Shown here piece after piece: positions 1 through 11,600 of a stretch of DNA of 28,085 nt. This DNA comes from Conidiobolus incongruus B7586 (taxonomy: Eukaryota; Entomophthoromycota; Entomophthoromycetes; Entomophthorales; Conidiobolaceae): contig JNEM01006394.1 of assembly GCA_000697335.1 (NCBI GenBank), positions 1 through 28,085 on the forward strand. Reading direction: 5' to 3'. Each line of letters opens with the position of its first letter. Position 1 is the stretch's first letter. The notes beneath the pieces are model-generated. The model was not told the origin of the DNA. It was given only the letters and a program-made list of their open reading frames with translations, and ran no database searches. The translations under genes and the position numbers were made by a program.

Positions 1-451
1 TTTTAATTTTTTTAAGCTTTAGTTAAATTATAAGTTATTTATTTTATATTTTTTTTATTAATTTGAGTTTAAACTTTAATATATATAAAATACTTATAAA
101 ACTACTATTAAAATGTTTAGATAATTCTCTAATTAAAATAAAAAGGTGTTTTTTAATATAGTTTTTCACTCTATTAATAATTAAAATAATAATAGTTAAA
201 ATTAATCTTTTAGATTTTAACAGGTTTTAGATTATTTTTCTTTAACTTTAAAATAATTTACTTAAAAATAAATAGTTGATTTAAATAATACTTTATTATT
301 AAAAACTACTTATAAATTCTAAATAATTTTAAAGGATTTATAGTTAAGTTTTATTAATACTGAAATAAAAAACTTTTAATATTTAATATTTAGTTTAAGT
401 ATGATTAAATTAAACAACCAATTTTAAAAAATTAATTTTTTAATCAAAAAA

Positions 452-493
<42 letters not shown>

Positions 494-630
494 AAAGATA
501 TATAATCTTCTATTTATTTTATATATATCTATTTATTTAAAACTAATAATATATTTGAAAAATCAAAAATTAAAAATTTTCCCTTATTTTAAATTCAATG
601 TAATATTATATTTAAAATATCAAAAATTGA
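1..630 (+). repeat. Left arm of a diverged terminal inverted repeat
   Basis: Reading this arm forward and the last ~675 bases of the window as reverse complement gives collinear similarity in four blocks: 13-27 with 27991-28005, 130-194 with about 27826-27895, 541-589 with 27452-27500, and 607-628 with 27413-27434. In the third block I count 42 of 49 identical positions by eye. The offset between arms changes smoothly (69, 60, 45, 45), as expected for one homologous repeat with small indels. The arm contains no gene and includes an (AT)n tract. The alignment is from reading only; low base complexity inflates similarity, so the outer limits are approximate. Confidence 0.55.
457..489. repeat. 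(AT)n microsatellite
   Basis: An uninterrupted alternating AT tract of 33 bases lies inside the left inverted-repeat arm. The matching part of the right arm has no equally long tract, so it probably expanded after the arms diverged. Confidence 0.9.
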
Positions 631-3564
631 AAAATAGGAAATCTTTCAATTTTGAGGTACTAATAAAATAATTCATTAATAAACTCTAATATTAGGTCAC
701 AGATATATAGGTAAAATACCTGAATAAGTAATCCATTCATATATATTATCAATATGTCAGTATTAAACCAATATTTTAAATCAATATATATATGGTTATC
801 GTCATTACTTAATAATAAAAATATAAATTAATTTCCACGAAACTTATACTAATTAATGAAAATATCATTAATTTTAATATTTATAAAGTTCAATGATATT
901 CAAGTGTATCTTCAGTAGCAGTTATTTTGGAAGGTTGTATTATTGATAAAATATATGATAATTTCGAATTAAAGTGGATATAATATTCTTTGATTTGAAG
1001 TTTGGCTAATTTTATATAAAATTAATTTATAAATTATATTAAAAGCTGACTTAGTTGATTTATATATATTATAATTTGCTCAAATTTTTGAATTGGTATA
1101 TAATTATTAATCAGTCTTTAAATGGATTTAAAAATCATAATTAAAATAAACATCAATTCCTTGAATATTTTTATTAAATGATAATTACAAATTACTATTT
1201 TATTTTTAAAATAATATCAAAAATTGGTAATTATTATTCAAACAATATGAATAAATCTCATAATCTATCTGAATATTATATAATTATTTCTATTATATAA
1301 AATGTAATATATTATCTATCAAACCAAAAATCTTTTTTCAAAAGATTTAATTAATTAATATTATGACTTTAATGATTACTCTATATCTTTTAAAATATAT
1401 ATTAAAATAAAATATAATACTTATCTAATTTGTGTTTATATTTAAAATATCTTTATTATAAATATTATTGATTGATCAATTAATAATATAATTATTTAAT
1501 TAAATCTATAAAAATCTGAATTCTTTTATACTATAAGATTTCTATTAAATGAAAATAATCAGTTATTTATTAAAAATTTAACAAATATTATATGTTTTGA
1601 TGCAAAAATCAATATAATAACCAAAATAAACCATTTTATTAAATATATTTATAATTAAGTGATATGATTAAATAAATATTATAATTATAAATTATTCAAA
1701 AGTTTTGTGTTAAATAATAAAACACTAAGTATTATATTAAGTAAAATAGAAAAATTATGTTAAATAGTTTGATAGTTTTATATTTATTAAAAACTACTTA
1801 TAATATGGAGTTTATAGAATATCGCTATTATAATTATCATAGATAATATAAAAAATTATAACTCTGAATATACATTAAAATATACAAATTAGCAATTAAT
1901 TTATATTAATTAATATATTTAAGATATTATAATAATATTAAAATATGGGAAATTTTTTATTATTTGATTTTTTAAACTCTTTCATAATTTTGAATTTATA
2001 ATTAAAAGTAAAATATAAGTAAAAATCAATGTTTTTAAACTGATTATTTACACTAGATAATAGTTTTTTGTTAAATATAATACTATTAAATTTAACTTAT
2101 GATCGATTTTATTTTAATTTGATTAAAATAACAGATGTCAAAGGTTATTTCTTTTAGCATTACTGGAAACTAAATTATATACCATTTGAAATTATTTACA
2201 ATCTTTAAACAATTTGTAAAGATAGTATATTTTTACATATTATTACTTATTGCTATATTTGTTTTTTATTCAAATTTATAAAGGATATTATAGAAAATAT
2301 ATTAAAATACAAATGATTAATTTCTTTTTGTCATTTTTTCACTTAATGATAAAATATATAGTAAATAAATAAATTTTTTTTATTTTAATTAAAGTATTTT
2401 TCTATAAATAAATCTATATATTTAATATATTAAACAAACTAGTATTACTGATATATATTTATATATTTATTTTATATATTATTGAATATTTATAGAAAAT
2501 CCTAATTAAATAAATTTAATAAAAAATATTATAAATTATATATAATTCAGTAAAAAATTAATTTCCAAAATATATTATATATATATTGATCCATTAATTG
2601 CTTAATCAAAAATATAATAAAATAGATAACAGTATTATATTATGAATATCTAGCAATAATATATAATATATATAAAACAATGTTTGTATCAATATCTATC
2701 TTTGTTAGTATAATATATTGAACATTATGAAATATTTATTTTAAATCCAGAAATTTAGATGTTGAATTATAGGTCATTATAAATATTACACATGAGACTT
2801 TATGACAATTTAATTACGTTTAATTTTTTCTATTATATAATGCGAAATAAAAATATGATAATTTTAATATTTATTTCAATTTGATTTATTTGAATGTGGA
2901 TATTTTAATATATTATTGAATTGATCAAATATTTGGAGAAATTTGACTAAAACATATTGAATTTTGATGAAATTTCAATAAATAGATATAATTAATAATA
3001 TAACCAACCAAAAATTATATTAGTTCTTACTTGTGTATACCAATAAAAGTTTATTAAAATATTAACCATTAAAAACATTTCTTTATTTTTTATATCAAGT
3101 ATCTGATATAAAATAGTTCGTATACTATACAATTTTGATATCACTTTCAAAAATTCAACCATCTCAACTATAATCTTATTTAAAAAATTATTTCAGTTAT
3201 TAGATATTATAAAATAATATTATATATAAATTGAATCAGATTATTTTTGAATATTAGGAATATAATGCTTTGGTATTAATCGAATATTGCTAATTTAAAA
3301 TAGAAAATGATCATTACTCGACATTTAACCTAATAATATCTTTCAATCTTTTTTATAGACTTTATTATCTTGAAATTGATAATCTTTTAGTAATATTGCC
3401 AGATTTATAAGCCATTTTGAAAGTTTATTAATATAAGATTGATTATAATGATGAAAATTAAACTTGATGTCAGATTTGTTTAATAAAAAATTTTAATAAT
3501 CTGACTGTTTTAATAAATATCAATTTCAAAGATAATTTATTATATTTAAATATAATTAAATTTA
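631..3564. other. AT-rich gene-free DNA downstream of DCD1
   Basis: About 2.9 kb of very AT-rich sequence. In all six frames stops are dense, and I see no exon-like stretch of higher GC, RNA gene or clear repeat unit. It includes the 3' side of DCD1, whose stop is at 3565-3567. I see nothing else that can be supported. Confidence 0.7.
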
Positions 3565-4611
3565 TTAAATACCAGTGAATAATTTAATATCGGCAGGTAA
3601 ATGTTTCCTAACCTTGATATTGGCTAATTTGAATAATTGAGTGGTTTCATTGTCCATCTTATAAGTTTGACTATATACAACTTCTTTAATTCCCATTTGA
3701 ATGATCTTTTTGGCACATCCTAATTAATCATTTAGTAGGAATATTGATGAAAATAGGCTAAATTTACCTAAACATGGACAAGTGTTACAATATAATATAC
3801 AATTTCCTCCACTCGTCCTCTCTCTACCAGCTTCCAACATTGCATTCTCTTCAGCGTGGATACATATACAGCTATCCAAGTTTCCTCCATTGGTGTTGCA
3901 TCGATTGCATCCGCCTTCATTGCAGTTTAGCACACCTTTAGGTGTTCCATTGTAACCTGTAGCAATTACGCGATTATCTTTGACGATGATACAACCTACA
4001 CGGCGTTTCATGCAATTACTTCTCAAGCTAGCTAATTGAGTGAGCAGAATGAAATATGTATCCCAACTGGGTCTCAATCTGTCGGGTTGCAACAAATCTA
4101 AGGAAGCGATGTGATTTTCAAATGATGGAATGTCTGTGTATGGATTATGAATAGTTAAATCACTCAAATTCATTATTTGGTAGAGGGGAGGGTTATGTGA
4201 ATAGTATAAATGATTATCACTTAATCGAATAAATTGATCCATTGTCGTATCTGGATGATCTTTTAAATATCTTTCAAACCTGAGATAAATAGGAGCTTCT
4301 AACCAAATAAAATAAAAGTAGGGTCTCTTCCTAAACATTCAACAATTAATCAAAAATAAATTTAATATAAAATATTCAATTTACTTCAACTCTGTCAATT
4401 CACCCAAACTTAAAGTACCATCAAATATTAAATTTTTATTATAATTAATAGTGATAAAATTAAAAAATTCTTTATAATCACTAAATTTTAATTGATTATT
4501 AATGGAAGTATCAGTGTTAAAATTTATAAATTCAAATTGGTGATTTTTGATAAAATAATGAATTAGTGTGGTTTTACCACTTTTTGAACTACCGTTAATA
4601 TAAAATAACAT
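3565..4611 (-). CDS. DCD1: Deoxycytidylate (dCMP) deaminase with N-terminal P-loop domain
   Basis: Three exons, 4611-4385, 4330-3768 and 3719-3565, joined across introns of 54 and 48 nt, give 314 aa, close to the 312 aa of yeast Dcd1. The enzyme deaminates dCMP to dUMP in the cytosol, feeding dTTP synthesis. Residues 7-15 (GSSKSGKTT) are a P-loop-like motif in the kinase-like N-terminal domain typical of fungal Dcd1. The deaminase domain occupies the last ~140 residues and contains GYNGTPKG, a Cys-rich loop (CNEGGCNRC), the zinc ligand and proton shuttle HAE near 234-236, and PCxxC (C262, C265). The ATG at 4338 is internal to intron 1 and is not the start; beginning at 4611 restores the N-terminal domain. 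The second intron has a CTACTAAAT branch-like site. All key zinc ligands are present, so it should be active. Confidence 0.93.
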
Positions 4612-5047
4612 AATTGTTCAATTTGATTTAGTTTAATTAATTAGGAGATTAAATTCAAAATTGATTAATTTAGTTTTTTTTGTTGTAGATTTTGTCAAGT
4701 ATGGCTCATTTTGAATACTAAAGATATATGTTTATATATCAATTTTAGATTTGATAAAATTATGGGATTAAAAACAAATCAAGAGTTTGAATTACTATAT
4801 TTAATCAGTTGCAATAGTTACTAAAATGCTATGTTTTAAAAAACAGATATAATGAATCTAATATAAATAATGATTTTCAAAATATTGGCTGAAACGATAA
4901 TTTAATTAATATCAATTCAATTATTTAATGAATTTACTTATTTTACATTCTAATATATCAGGTAGACATCTTTGTTATTACAACAATCTATGTTAAACTG
5001 CTATCTTTATATATTATAAAATATCAAAATGAATGATATTTATTAGA
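4612..5047. other. Intergenic DNA between DCD1 and MED27
   Basis: Roughly 435 bases of AT-rich sequence lie between the DCD1 start and the MED27-like stop, both genes pointing left. It should hold the DCD1 promoter and the MED27 3' end. I see no distinct motif. Confidence 0.6.
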
Positions 5048-6589
5048 TTAATGACAATCAGCATGGTAAGGAATGAATTTCTTAGTTTGAGGGTAATAAG
5101 TCCTATGAAAAGGAGGTAAAAATCCTAATTTTGCATCATGGAATTTCAAATGTAAATTGCATTTGGCACATTTTTCATTAAATATGGTATAGTATGAGAA
5201 GACCCAATGCTAATATTAGAGTTAATCAGTGATGTATTAATGATATATAATTAACGAAATTACCAAGAATGGCTCTAAAGCATCGTGATTGGAATCCGAA
5301 TATTCAAATACATCAATAAATGAAGGCATTGGAATGTGTTTCATACTCAATTCAGATAGTTTTCGTAATACTCCAAACTCGGAAGGCTCATTGAATTTAT
5401 GCTAATATCATAATTTAAATAATGTGAAATAATATAATATATTCAATGAATTTACATGTTCGTGGAATCCGTAAAATATACATTTGGAGATTAGAATTGG
5501 TGAAGTACTGGATTCGTGTTTAATATAAACTTTAATCTTTAAAATATGCTCTAAATATATCTAGTATACTATTTTAATAAAAATAATATTAGCTAGAGTA
5601 TATTATATATTACCACAAAGTATCCATATTCTTTCTCATTTAAATTAGGCTCTAATTCGAATTGATGATAGCATTTCGATTTATTTAACTCTCTAAATCT
5701 ATCTAATCGAACATCGATAGTTTCCACTTTTTTACTAGAAAATCATTAGTAAATATATTGCTTGAATAATCAAAACACCAACTTTGGATTAAATGGAATA
5801 GGATCTATTATCAATCGAAATTTATTGGGATGATTATTGTTATAATCATTTAGTAATCTATTAAATTATTCTATTAATACATTATTATTTTATATAATAT
5901 ATCATAATTACTGTAATGATTTATCAATACTCTGTCTAATTCTAGAAACTGAAGAATGAAAGAGAGTTTCATTTTCTTTATTTATTTCACCAAAACTAAA
6001 TTGAAATAAATATTAAATATTAATTATATTCATATAAACTAAAATTACTCTGATTTGGCAGAATTTTTTACTTCATTTTCCAATTTATTTATTGCACCTG
6101 AAGCTACTCTATTTTGAACTTCCATTAATAAATCTAATAATTAAATTATGTTAATCTATTGTGTAATATACAAGAATAAATTATTACCTGAATGATTATA
6201 AATATCTGATTTAAACTGCTGAAATTTAATAAATATTAAATTCAATTCTTCACTAAATTGATTAACTATAATTGGTATTAATATAGGTTATATTAAAAAT
6301 ATTATAAAGCATATATACTTTGATTTTCATTCATATTAAATTTAGATAGATTTTCAAATAAATCATTAATACTAATTCTAAAATTCTGTAAATTAAAAAT
6401 TAATTTAGATACGTTTTCAATATCGGCTTTAAGTTTCTCTTTTTTAAGTGCTATCTTCTGATCATTATTAATTAAACTCTCTTCAGTTGTTAATTCCGCA
6501 TTATTGTTAGGTAGGTTTCCATTGGTTTGGTCGTTAGTATCTTGGTTGATGTCGTCATTATTTGGTTTGGAATTGTTGTTATTGGACAT
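5048..6589 (-). CDS. MED27: Mediator complex subunit 27 (MED27-like)
   Basis: Nine exons fit one open frame of 364 aa: 6589-6319, 6265-6188, 6133-6049, 5995-5912, 5857-5783, 5734-5614, 5536-5456, 5401-5264 and 5209-5048. Mediator bridges transcription factors and RNA polymerase II in the nucleus; Med27 sits in its tail. The first ~45 residues are Asn/Asp/Gln-rich and disordered-looking. Next comes a helical stretch (SKLIFNLQNFRISINDLF) like the Med27 N-terminal helices. The C-terminus carries EKCAKC (C325, C328) and YHADC (H360, C363), matching the CxxC...HxxC zinc-binding end of Med27. Human MED27 is 311 aa. Intron 6 must use an AAG acceptor, because the nearby TAG leads to a stop. The family call rests mainly on the C-terminal motif and helix pattern, so a diverged relative is possible. 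Confidence 0.72.
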
Positions 6590-7171
6590 TTTTTCTTAAA
6601 TTTGATGTATTATAATTTATGAATGTGACTTAATTTTATCCTAAATAATATGATTCAGAAAAATTATGGGATTATTAAGATGAGTTTTCGTTCATATTAT
6701 ATTGCAGAGATCAATAAAAATCCTAATATATTTAGTATATATTTTTCTTTTAATTTTATATGAATAGCTATAACTTTTTATGATTTTCACTGTTAGATAT
6801 TGTATTTTAATTCTATATTACATTATTTTAAATCAAAACTGAAAACCAGATCAACAAAAAATTCTATCCCATAAGAATATTTATCTCAATATTATTATAA
6901 ATTTAGTCTGAAGTCTGACAAAACAATCAATGAAATTAATCCTATTGTGAATATTCCAATAAATCTACCATTATGAATTTCATCATTGTTCAAATTAAAA
7001 ATAATCTCAATTTAAATAGTATAAAAATTCAGGACGGTTAATTCAGAATAAATTTCAAATTAGGAATGAAGTATTGGATATAATTATTAAATGTTAGTAC
7101 AAAAGTAATAATTGATTATTTATTTATTTTAATAATCATTCATAAGGAATTATAAAATATTCTATTCATAT
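6590..7171. other. Intergenic DNA upstream of MED27
   Basis: AT-rich sequence between the MED27-like start and the LTR-like island. It should contain the MED27 promoter. Around 7030-7095 a short plus-strand stretch of slightly higher GC is open for about 20 codons, but it matches nothing I recognise and may be chance or the edge of the decayed coding DNA that follows the island. Confidence 0.5.
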
Positions 7172-7506
7172 TGCCACGAGTCAGGTGACTCTCCTCCCAC
7201 GTAATATGCTTACTTCAACTGAATATAAGGGTCATTCCCCCCTCACGTGACCAACCACTTCAACCCTATCTTTTAATCAGCTAATGATACAACCCTCCAG
7301 AAAACTCCAGAAACCTACTACTCTATGCACTATATATAGAACCCAGAAACAGAGCTATTCTACACAAGAAGGAGTTCGATCTGGGTCCTCCCAGCTATTT
7401 GGCTTAAACCAATAAACCCCCTATCTCCCTAACCTTTACCTGGAATTCCCTAGATCCCTCTCTTTTGCTTATATTATTCCGGACACGGCTTTCCCAAGAC
7501 GTGTTA
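7172..7506 (+). mobile_element. Solo-LTR-like element (LTR retrotransposon remnant)
   Basis: A sharply bounded 335-base island of much higher GC stands in very AT-rich DNA. It starts with TGCCACG and ends with CGTGTTA, an imperfect inverted pair, and is flanked by ATAT on both sides, a possible 4-base target duplication that is weak evidence in such DNA. In order it holds a GAGTCAGGTGACTC palindrome (7178-7191), a CACGTG box (7244-7249), TATATATA (7331-7338) and AATAAA (7411-7416), the order expected of promoter and polyadenylation signals in an LTR. No second LTR and no gag-pol region are seen, so it looks like a solo LTR. Its base composition, unlike that of the surroundings, suggests a recent arrival. 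Family not determined; a MITE or another non-coding insertion is the alternative. Confidence 0.5.
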
Positions 7507-7539
7507 ATATATTTAAAAAACGGAAAATTATTCAATTAG

Positions 7540-8560
7540 TTAAGGAGGGAATTACCCATTAGAAAATTTAATAATTATGAATTAGAAATGGAATTAGATT
7601 AAATCAATTCATTTTAAGTTAATGATATTCAGGATTAATCATCAATGGGATTATAATCACCAAAAGATAGTAATCTGTTGATTTCAAATCTTCTTGCAAC
7701 TCATTCATTATTATATTCATAAATAGCTTTACATTATTATATTAGGGTTTATTTTTCAATTATTGTAAAGAACAATTATCTAATTCAATTCAAGATTTAA
7801 ACTTGCTCAAGGCTAAGGTATAATACAATAGCCATCATTTGTGTTTAATATTATTAGTAAATCAACCCTCAGGGAATCAATTGCATCATTTGATTAAACA
7901 AATTCAAATGCTGGAAAATCACCAATTCATTCAATAAATTAAGTGCGCTAATAATTTAGAACAATATTTAGAGGCAATTATATGATATTAATAAAAATAT
8001 TATTATTAATCATTGTTTATGTATAGTGTATTCATAATCAATTAAACAATTTAATTAAAATCATAATTCAACTGGAAATTAGATTAAAATTTAGGTATAT
8101 TGAATCAATCAATAATTACTTGCATTTTAACTTTAATTAATGAAAATTTAAAATTTGGGTAATTAAGATTTATATAGAATCATATATGTATATTGGTTAG
8201 CTATTGATAAAGCGTTTAGAGATCTGAATTTTTCACTTATTAATTGGATACTATTGATAATGCAAAATTTATCTCATTAATTTTAATAACTTTGTTACAT
8301 TTCATTTAAATTGATTATATTCTATAGGGAAAATTAAATCATCAACAATTTCAATTGTAAGAGTATGAAGATTTGAGAGTGTTGTTCAAATCTTTTTCAA
8401 TTCGATATATTCAGTTTTAAATAAGATTCAAATTATTGATAATGATATCAATTAAATAAGATTAAATTAATTAATACAACTGTATTATTACGCTACTCCT
8501 AAAAATCAATGATGATTTTGAAATTCTAATATTTAATCCAAGTATATACATATTGATATT
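7540..8560 (+). pseudogene. Decayed coding-like DNA, unknown family
   Basis: Several plus-strand pieces read like protein: about 7565-7725, 7755-7815, 7866-7980, 8195-8280 and 8330-8440. They have higher GC than the true intergenic DNA and are rich in Leu, Gln, Asn and Lys in a coiled-coil-like pattern. Two GTA...TAG intervals of intron size separate some of them, which favours a host gene over an element interior, although the LTR-like island lies directly upstream. The reading frame is interrupted many times, so it is broken. I do not recognise the family. Chance open stretches in AT-rich DNA cannot be excluded. Confidence 0.3.
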
Positions 8561-8633
8561 AAAAATAAAAACGAATCTAAACAATATTTATTAGAATGGT
8601 TGGCAAGAATATTAAAATAAACAAAATCGACGT

Positions 8634-11600
8634 TTAGAAAAGACCTTTAACTTGTTCGGTTTCCAAGTCCAAATCGACATCGAAGAAACAGGGACGGGTA
8701 GGTAAACCGGGCATGGTCTGCATTTCACCTACCAAAGGATAAATGAACTGAGCACCGGCAGAGACACGGATATCTCTGATGGGAATGGTGAATCCAGTGG
8801 GAACACCCTTGAGATTGGCATCAGCTGACAAGGAATATTGAGTCTTGGCCATACAGATGGGCAAGTTGCTGAACCCTTGCTTGGTATAAGTCTCCAATTT
8901 GGACTTGGCTAAGTCAGAGTATTCGACACCAGAAGCACCATAGATTTCTGTGCAGATCTTTTCAATCTTTTGTTCAATGCTCCAATCAAGAGGGTAGAGG
9001 AATTTGAAGTCTCTGGGTTGATCTTTCTTTTCACAAACTTCAACGACAGCCTTGGCCAGGTCAACAGCTCCAGCACCACCTTCGGCCCAGTGATTAGAGA
9101 GAACAGCATCATAGGCTCCAGCTTCTTTAGCCTTTTGGCGAATTAAATCGATTTCAGCTTGGGTATCAGTGCTGAATTTATTGACAGCAACTACAACAGG
9201 AACTCCAAATTTGACAGCATTCTTGATATGGTGAACAAGGTTAGCAACGCCCTTTTCGAGTAATTCCAAATTTTCATTAGTGTATTCGGATGATAAAGGC
9301 TTTCCGGGTACAACGGCGGGACCACCTCCATGCATCTTAAGAGCACGGACAGTAGCAACCATGACGACAGCATCAGGAACGAGGTTGGAAGCACGGCATT
9401 TGATATTGAAGAACTTTTCCATACCAATATCGGCACCGAAACCGGCTTCAGTAACGACGTAACCGGGCTCTTGGCCAGAGTTTTCACCTTCGGTACCAGC
9501 AAGCTTCAAGGCAACCTTATCAGCCAAGATAGAGTTGTTACCATGGGCAATGTTTGCGAATGGACCGGCGTGGACGAAAACGGGAGTACCTTCAAGAGTT
9601 TGCATCAAGTTGGGTTTAATGGCATCCTTCATGAGGACAGTAAGAGCACCTCCAACTCCTAAGTCATCAACAGTGATGGGGACACCTGACTTGCTACTGG
9701 CAACAACCATGTTACCAAGTTTTTTGCGCATATCAGCCAAATCATTACTCAAAGCAAGGACAGCCATACATTCTGAAGCAACAGAAATATCGAAACCAGT
9801 TTCACGAGTCATTCCCTTTTCAGCAGCACCTTGACCAACAGTAATCTTTCTAAGGAAACGGTCATTGACATCCATAACACGGTTCCAGGTGATGGTCTCA
9901 GGGTCGATATCCAAGCGAGCAAACTTGGAGACTTCCTCGGGAGTTAGTTCGTTGGGGTCGCGAGCGGAAATGTCCAATTTCTCCAAACGCTTGATCATTA
10001 CATCAGCGAATTTACGAACTCCGTTCTTTTCAGGGCAGAGACGGTTGAAAAGAGCGGTGTCGGATTGAGTATTCTCGTGGAAGATACGAGCATCAATGGC
10101 AGCGGCTAAAAGGTTGTTGGCAGCAGTAATGGCATGAATGTCACCAGTTAAGTGAAGATTAAATTCGTCCATAGGAATGACTTGAGAGTAACCGCCACCA
10201 GCGGCACCACCTTTAATACCGAAGGTGGGACCTTGAGAGGGCTGACGACAACAAGCAATACAGACCTTGCGGAGATGAGCACCCAAAGCTTGGGAAAGAC
10301 CCATAACAGTGGTGGATTTACCTTCACCAAGGGGAGTGGGATTGATAGCGGTAACAACAACATACTTACCATTAGTACGGTGGCTTAAGCGATCCAAAAT
10401 ATTCAATTTGACCTTAGCCTTGTATTCACCATACAATTCTAATTCATTGGGAGCAATGCCTAAATCTTTGGCAATGATGCTAATGGGATGAGGATTTTGA
10501 GCCAAAGCAATTTCAATATCGCTGGGGACAGGTTTCAAAAGGGTAAGGGGATTAGGAGTGAACTTGCGCTTCAAGGATTCTTCATAGAATCTTTGTGCAG
10601 AGATTAAGGTGTTTTGTAATAAGAAAGCAACAGTCATGGGTCCAACACCTCCAGGAACGGGAGTAATGTAGGAAGAGACTTCCTTGGCAGCTTCGAAGTC
10701 AACATCTCCAGTCCAGCGATAACCAGCCTTCTTGGTAGCATCTTTGAACAAAGTTTAGCTATTTGGAAAATAATAATGAATTAATATATAAATTACCTGG
10801 AATGGAGTTCATACCAACGTCAATAACGACAGCACCAGGTTTGATCCAATCTCCCTTAATGAAATTGGCTTGACCAATAGCAACAACTAAAATGTCAGCA
10901 GTTTTAACCTACATAGTAGCAAAATGGATAAGTTATCTTAGTGTAATGATGTAAATGAATCACTTACAACTTCAGGAAGGTTTTGAGTCCTAGAGTGGCA
11001 TAAGGTGACCGTGGCATTTTCACGGTTTAACATATGGAAAACAGGAGTACCCTAATCATCAATTCAATACTATATCACTAACTTGTAACCCAATAATATT
11101 TACCACAATATCACTACGTCCTACGACTACAGCGGTTTTACCAGAAATAGTAATACCTATGATATATAATTAACTAATCAAAGTATATGATGCGTCAGTT
11201 GGAGAATGTACCTGATTTTTTGATCAATTCCATACATCCCATAGGAGTACAGGCAGAGTGTAAGGGTTTAACATTGCGCTTTGATAAATCACCAATGTTA
11301 GTGGGATGGAAACTAGAGTAAAGAAATCAGTAAAATTCAAAAGTAAAACTTTCTAGAATCAAATATTCGATGGATCAGGGTCATAGAGAGCGAACCAATA
11401 TTTTCAATTAACTCAAGATGCTAATGATACTGATGAATTCGATAAAAATCACTTACCCATCGACATCCTTTTCGGGAGCAATAGCGTCAGTGACCAACTT
11501 TTCATTGAGGTTACCAGGCAAAGGCAATTGCACTAGGAAACCATGGATGGAGGGATCATTATTCAAGTTTTTGATAAGCTTCATTAACTATTTCATAGAT

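Noticed and set aside
3724-4338. ATG at 4338 as the start of dCMP deaminase
   Set aside because: It falls in intron 1; the exon begins at 4330, and the true start at 4611 adds the conserved N-terminal domain.
7368-7398. tRNA-like B-box (GTTCGATC) in the GC-richer island
   Set aside because: No matching acceptor stem, anticodon arm or A-box at the right distance.
7540-8560. Alternative genetic code (TAA read as Gln)
   Set aside because: All intact genes in the window encode Gln as CAA/CAG and end properly at TAA, TAG or TGA, so the standard code applies and the stretch is simply decayed.
8909-10491. Many open frames on both strands inside the large ADE3 exon
   Set aside because: They are shadows of the 2.1 kb synthetase exon, with no domain of their own; the plus-strand ones mirror its codon pattern.
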